Assembly (NCBI GenBank): GCA_963786675.1
Contig: CAWAZY010000003.1
Coordinates: forward strand, 682,001 to 746,000
Length of the DNA: 64,000 nucleotides
Reading direction: 5' to 3'
DNA from: JAGVSR01 sp963786675
Lineage (GTDB): Bacteria; Pseudomonadota; Alphaproteobacteria; Rhizobiales; Hyphomicrobiaceae
The position numbers and the translations under genes were made by a program. The notes beneath the pieces are model-generated. The model saw only the letters and a program-made list of their open reading frames with translations, did no database searches and was not told the origin of the DNA. Below are positions 61,034 through 64,000 of the stretch, piece by piece. Each line of letters opens with the position of its first letter. Position 1 is the stretch's first letter.

Positions 61034-62185
61034 TCAGCCGCGCTTGGCCTTGGCGCCCTTCTTCGGGGCTTCGGTCACATCCGGCAGGACGCCATCCTCG
61101 TCCGGCGTTTCCTCGTCGGCCTCGCCAGGTTCAGGTTCGGCCAGCATTTTGTCGACGATGAGGCCCGCGTTGGCGCGGATAGCCTTCTCGATAGCGTTGG
61201 CGACTTTCGGGTTGGCCTTCAGAAATTCCTTGGTGTTCTCACGCCCCTGGCCGATGCGCTCACCCTCGTAGGACATCCAGGCGCCCGACTTGTCGATAAT
61301 GTTGGCCTTGACGCCGAGGTCGACAAGTTCGCCGACCTTGGAAATGCCCTCGCCGTACATGATATCGAATTCGACTTGCTTGAACGGCGGCGCCACCTTG
61401 TTCTTGACCACCTTGACGCGCGTCTGGTTGCCGACCGGTTCGTCGAGATCCTTGATCTGTCCGATGCGGCGGATGTCGAGACGGACGGAGGCATAGAATT
61501 TCAAGGCATTGCCGCCGGTCGTCGTTTCGGGATTGCCGAACATGACACCGATCTTCATGCGGATCTGGTTGATGAAGATCACCATGGTGCCGGACTTGGA
61601 GATCGAGGCCGTGAGTTTGCGCAGCGCCTGGCTCATGAGGCGCGCCTGAAGGCCTGGCAGACTGTCGCCCATATCGCCTTCGAGTTCGGCCTTCGGTGTC
61701 AGGGCGGCCACGGAATCGACGACCAGAACGTCGACGGCGCCGGAGCGCACCAGCGTGTCGGCAATCTCAAGTGCCTGCTCACCCGTGTCGGGCTGGGAAA
61801 TCAAAAGGTCCTCGACCTTGACGCCGAGCTTGCGGGCGTAGACGGGATCGAGCGCATGTTCGGCATCGACGAAGGCGCAGATGCCGCCCTTCTTCTGGGC
61901 TTCCGCGATGACCTGCAGTGTCAGTGTCGTCTTACCCGACGACTCCGGACCGTAGATCTCGACGACCCGCCCCTTCGGCAGGCCGCCGATGCCGAGCGCG
62001 ATGTCGAGCCCCAGCGATCCTGTCGAAATGGCCTCGACATCGATCGACTTGTCGTTGGCGCCCAATCGCATGATCGAGCCCTTGCCGAAGTTCTTGTCGA
62101 TCTGAGCCAGCGCTGCTTCGAGCGCCTGCTTCTTGTCCATTTTGGAATTTCCCCCTTCGATCACTTTCAAGTCCGGCTTGGTCAT
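61034..62185 (-). CDS. recA: Recombinase RecA
   Basis: Strand exchange and LexA cleavage co-protease. 383 residues from the ATG at 62185 (MTKPDLKVIEGGNSKMDKKQ); the shorter start at MDKKQAL (62140) is the alternative. Walker A GPESSGKTTLTLQVIAEAQK, LLISQPDTGEQALEIADTL, VVDSVAALTPKAELEGDMGD, L1/L2 loops LQARLMSQALRKLTASISKS and NPETTTGGNALKFYASVRLD. An acidic tail (PEPGEADEETPDEDG) is followed by a basic end (KKGAKAKRG). Promoter with SOS-box-like sequences at 62229-62270. Confidence 0.98.
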   Translation of the reverse strand: MTKPDLKVIEGGNSKMDKKQALEAALAQIDKNFGKGSIMRLGANDKSIDVEAISTGSLGLDIALGIGGLPKGRVVEIYGPESSGKTTLTLQVIAEAQKKGGICAFVDAEHALDPVYARKLGVKVEDLLISQPDTGEQALEIADTLVRSGAVDVLVVDSVAALTPKAELEGDMGDSLPGLQARLMSQALRKLTASISKSGTMVIFINQIRMKIGVMFGNPETTTGGNALKFYASVRLDIRRIGQIKDLDEPVGNQTRVKVVKNKVAPPFKQVEFDIMYGEGISKVGELVDLGVKANIIDKSGAWMSYEGERIGQGRENTKEFLKANPKVANAIEKAIRANAGLIVDKMLAEPEPGEADEETPDEDGVLPDVTEAPKKGAKAKRG

Positions 62186-62228
62186 CGGGCACCTTAGGGT
62201 ATGAGTTGAACCGCCACAATTTAACTGC

Positions 62229-62270
62229 AATGTACGCGGTTTGTTCTCATCGGTCAATCTTGTTTTGTTC
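62229..62270 (-). promoter_or_regulatory. recA promoter with LexA-box-like direct repeats
   Basis: On the minus strand TTGACC (62252-62257), 17-base spacer, TACATT (62229-62234). GAAC-N7-GTAC (62232-62246) lies in the spacer and -10. A second GAAC-N7-GATT sits at 62256-62270. Both are preceded by CCGATGA, spaced 24 bp apart. The alphaproteobacterial LexA box is GTTC-N7-GTTC (here on the complementary strand). The first site has one mismatch and the second two. Confidence 0.75.
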
Positions 62271-62447
62271 TCATCGGGTCGATTGATCTGATTACATAAA
62301 CGGGATTGCCCCAGCAGCGCCGCAGTTGTCGCATAGCGGGGATGGTCTGCGTTGTGTGTCAGATTCGCTGGTGGGGTTGGCGCACGGCTCCGGGGTCGAA
62401 TCAGTTACCCTTTTTCGTTCACGCGATCCTTGAAAGGAGTTGCCCGC

Positions 62448-62735
62448 ATGTCGGACCGAACCATGATCGATGTCGCCGGCAAGACACTGCTTGTCCCGCG
62501 CTTGGCCAAACGCGCCCTGCAGGTGCTGACGGCCATGGGACTGACGGCCCTGCTCACGCTGCTGATTATCGTGTCCAACAGCATGCTGACGTCGAAGGGT
62601 GGCTCGTCGGCCGGTTTCAACAGCTGGCTTGCCTTCATTCAGCGGCCGGAAATCATCGGCACGATGGTTCTCACCGCCGTGGTGACGATCATCTATTTGC
62701 ACTGGGATAAGCCCTCGTCGCAGAGCCGCCGCTAA
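62448..62735 (+). CDS. Small two-helix membrane protein
   Basis: 95 residues from the ATG at 62448, with AAAGGAG eight bases upstream. Two hydrophobic segments: LQVLTAMGLTALLTLLIIVS (about residues 24-44) and IIGTMVLTAVVTIIYLHW (about 68-86). The N-terminus MSDRTMIDVAGKTLLVPRLA is polar. No known family. Divergent from recA and sharing the 260-bp promoter region with it; the SOS boxes are nearer recA. A shared terminator follows. Confidence 0.65.
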   Translation: MSDRTMIDVAGKTLLVPRLAKRALQVLTAMGLTALLTLLIIVSNSMLTSKGGSSAGFNSWLAFIQRPEIIGTMVLTAVVTIIYLHWDKPSSQSRR

Positions 62736-62773
62736 GCACACACATCTGGGCTATGTCCTAGGAAGCAAAAAAA

Positions 62774-62800
62774 CCGCCCGGGGAATCCCGGGCGGTTTTT
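62774..62800. terminator. Bidirectional terminator between the small membrane protein gene and cckA
   Basis: CCGCCCGGG (62774-62782), GAAT loop, CCCGGGCGG (62787-62795) and TTTTT (62796-62800). The other strand also has a T-run, because seven A residues precede the stem at 62767-62773. Both convergent genes end within 65 bp. Confidence 0.92.
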
Positions 62801-62838
62801 GTTGAGCGGCCCGCTGGAGCCGCGGGGCATAGTGACGA

Positions 62839-64000
62839 TCAGCGGCTCAGTTCTTCTTTCACTTTCGCCGCCAGCTGCGGCAGCGAGAACGGCTTGGGCA
62901 GGAAGGCGACGTCCTCACCACTGCCCAGTGTTTCGCGGAAGGCCTCGTTGGGGTAGCCCGATACGAAAATGACCTTGATCGACGGGTTGGTCTTGCGCAG
63001 TTCGCGGAACATGGTCGGTCCGTCCATTTCCGGCATCACCACGTCGGTCACCACGATGTCGATGGCGCCGTCGTGCTCGGCCACGATGTCGAGGGCTTCC
63101 TGACCGTCTGAGGCTTCCAGCACCTCATAACCCTGTCGCGTGAGCGCACGCACCGCGAACGAGCGCACGACATCCTCGTCTTCGACCAAGAGGACACGCC
63201 CAGTGCCCGTTAGATCGGCGGGCGCACCGCTGGCGTCCTTTTCCTTCACGGCCACGGGCTGCACGGATGAGACCGCTTCGTCGTCCACCTCGGGGATGTG
63301 GCGCGGCAGGTAGACCCGGAACGTCGTACCTTTGCCCAGCGCGCTATCAGCATAGATGAAGCCGCCCGACTGCTTGACGATGCCGTACACCGTGGAGAGG
63401 CCCAGGCCCGTCCCCTTGCCCACGCCCTTGGTGGTGAAGAACGGCTCGAAAATCTTGGCCAGGACTTCGGCTGGCATGCCGGTGCCCGTGTCACTCACTT
63501 CGATGCCGACGTACTCGCCGACGGGCATGCCGTCCAGCTCCAGGCGCTGGCTTTCGCGCTCGGTGATGTTGCGCGTGCGCACGGTCAGGCTGCCGCCGTT
63601 GGGCATCGCGTCCTTGGCATTGACGGTCAGGTTGACGATTACGCGTTCCAGTTCGTTGCGATCGACGTTCACGTACCAGAGGTCGCGGCTCGGCTGGATC
63701 TTGAATTGGATCTTCTCGCCGACCGTGGTGCGCAACATGCTGGAGCTTTCGTTCAGCACGTCGTCGAGGAGCAGTGGTTCGGCGCGCAGCGTCTGACGGC
63801 GCGAGAACGACAGCAACTGGCGCACCATGCCCGCGGCGCGGTAGGCGCTCTGCTGGATGTTCTTGATGTCCTTGTAGGCCGGATCGGACGTGCGATGAGT
63901 CTGCAAGAGCAGGTCCGAGAAGCCGATGATGGCGGTCAGCACGTTGTTGAAGTCGTGCGCGATGCCGCCCGCGAGCTTGCCGACGGCCTCCATCTTGGAG
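62839..64000 (-). CDS. cckA: Hybrid histidine kinase CckA, C-terminal part (5' end outside window)
   Basis: The frame stays open to the right edge. Visible: HisKA with phospho-accepting His in KLAGGIAHDFNNVLTAIIGF, N box NLTVNAKDAMPNGG, G1 IEVSDTGTGMPAEVLAKIFE, F box PFFTTKGVGKGTGLGLSTVYG-type, and a C-terminal receiver with phospho-acceptor Asp in DIVVTDVVMPEMDGPTMFRE. CckA phosphorylates ChpT, hence CtrA and CpdR, to control the cell cycle in alphaproteobacteria. The N-terminal PAS/membrane part lies beyond the window. The recA neighbourhood is consistent with this call. Confidence 0.9.
   Translation of the reverse strand, partial: SKMEAVGKLAGGIAHDFNNVLTAIIGFSDLLLQTHRTSDPAYKDIKNIQQSAYRAAGMVRQLLSFSRRQTLRAEPLLLDDVLNESSSMLRTTVGEKIQFKIQPSRDLWYVNVDRNELERVIVNLTVNAKDAMPNGGSLTVRTRNITERESQRLELDGMPVGEYVGIEVSDTGTGMPAEVLAKIFEPFFTTKGVGKGTGLGLSTVYGIVKQSGGFIYADSALGKGTTFRVYLPRHIPEVDDEAVSSVQPVAVKEKDASGAPADLTGTGRVLLVEDEDVVRSFAVRALTRQGYEVLEASDGQEALDIVAEHDGAIDIVVTDVVMPEMDGPTMFRELRKTNPSIKVIFVSGYPNEAFRETLGSGEDVAFLPKPFSLPQLAAKVKEELSR

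Overview
The window is about 64 kb of GC-rich chromosome from an alphaproteobacterium, most likely near Rhodospirillales-type lineages. The evidence is gene order and family type: the lptF-lptG-lptD-surA-pdxA-rsmA block divergent from pepA, the mltG-fabF-acpP-fabG-fabD fatty-acid block, rpsF-rpsR-DUF2232-rplI, a homodimeric eukaryote-type NADP isocitrate dehydrogenase, the alaS-recA-cckA neighbourhood, and a RecA promoter carrying GTTC-N7-type SOS boxes. I saw no rRNA, tRNA, insertion sequence, prophage or CRISPR array.

Layout. 1-8.3 kb: 3' end of hflX, a DUF4062-TPR gene with 120-bp repeats, mazG, several small or membrane proteins, and pepA. 8.7-25.8 kb: outer-membrane biogenesis (lptFG, lptD, surA), pdxA, rsmA, gmk, yicC, mltG, the fab cluster and a DUF808 protein. 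26-29.5 kb: a CPA-type antiporter behind two palindromic repeats, and a short trimeric autotransporter adhesin. 29.4-32.5 kb: the ribosomal operon rpsF-rpsR-DUF2232-rplI, whose leader carries four tandem 34-nt hairpins. 32.6-38.8 kb: a 23-codon ORF, two paralogous secreted proteins, purL, a 40-residue basic protein, bactofilin and a Tat-type L,D-transpeptidase. 38.8-49.4 kb: a TonB-like protein, a PAP2 plus diacylglycerol-kinase-type pair, an RND efflux pump, bolA-grxD and a PqiA-like protein. 49.4-64 kb: rpsD, trmJ, icd, a Fis-HTH protein, a DUF4241 protein, a Kef-type transporter, alaS, recA and the start of cckA (running off the right edge).

Two patterns cut across the window. (1) Palindromic repeat families sit not only between genes but inside or at the ends of genes: a 32-bp GGGGTCAGACCCC element supplies the hflX stop codon and also lies in mazG, and a CCCTCTCCCCGC palindrome lies in mazG and at the end of another gene. 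(2) Many essential genes (alaS, purL, pepA, mazG) are broken by apparent one-base indels, at roughly one per 3-4 kb. This looks like assembly or sequencing error rather than gene decay, so the frames given here should be read through the breaks.

The most interesting candidate for something undescribed is the rpsF leader array at 29671-29806. It has four exact-period hairpins with compensatory base changes, each presenting CCG at the same place, directly upstream of the S6/S18 operon. It could be a multiplied S6:S18 autoregulatory element.
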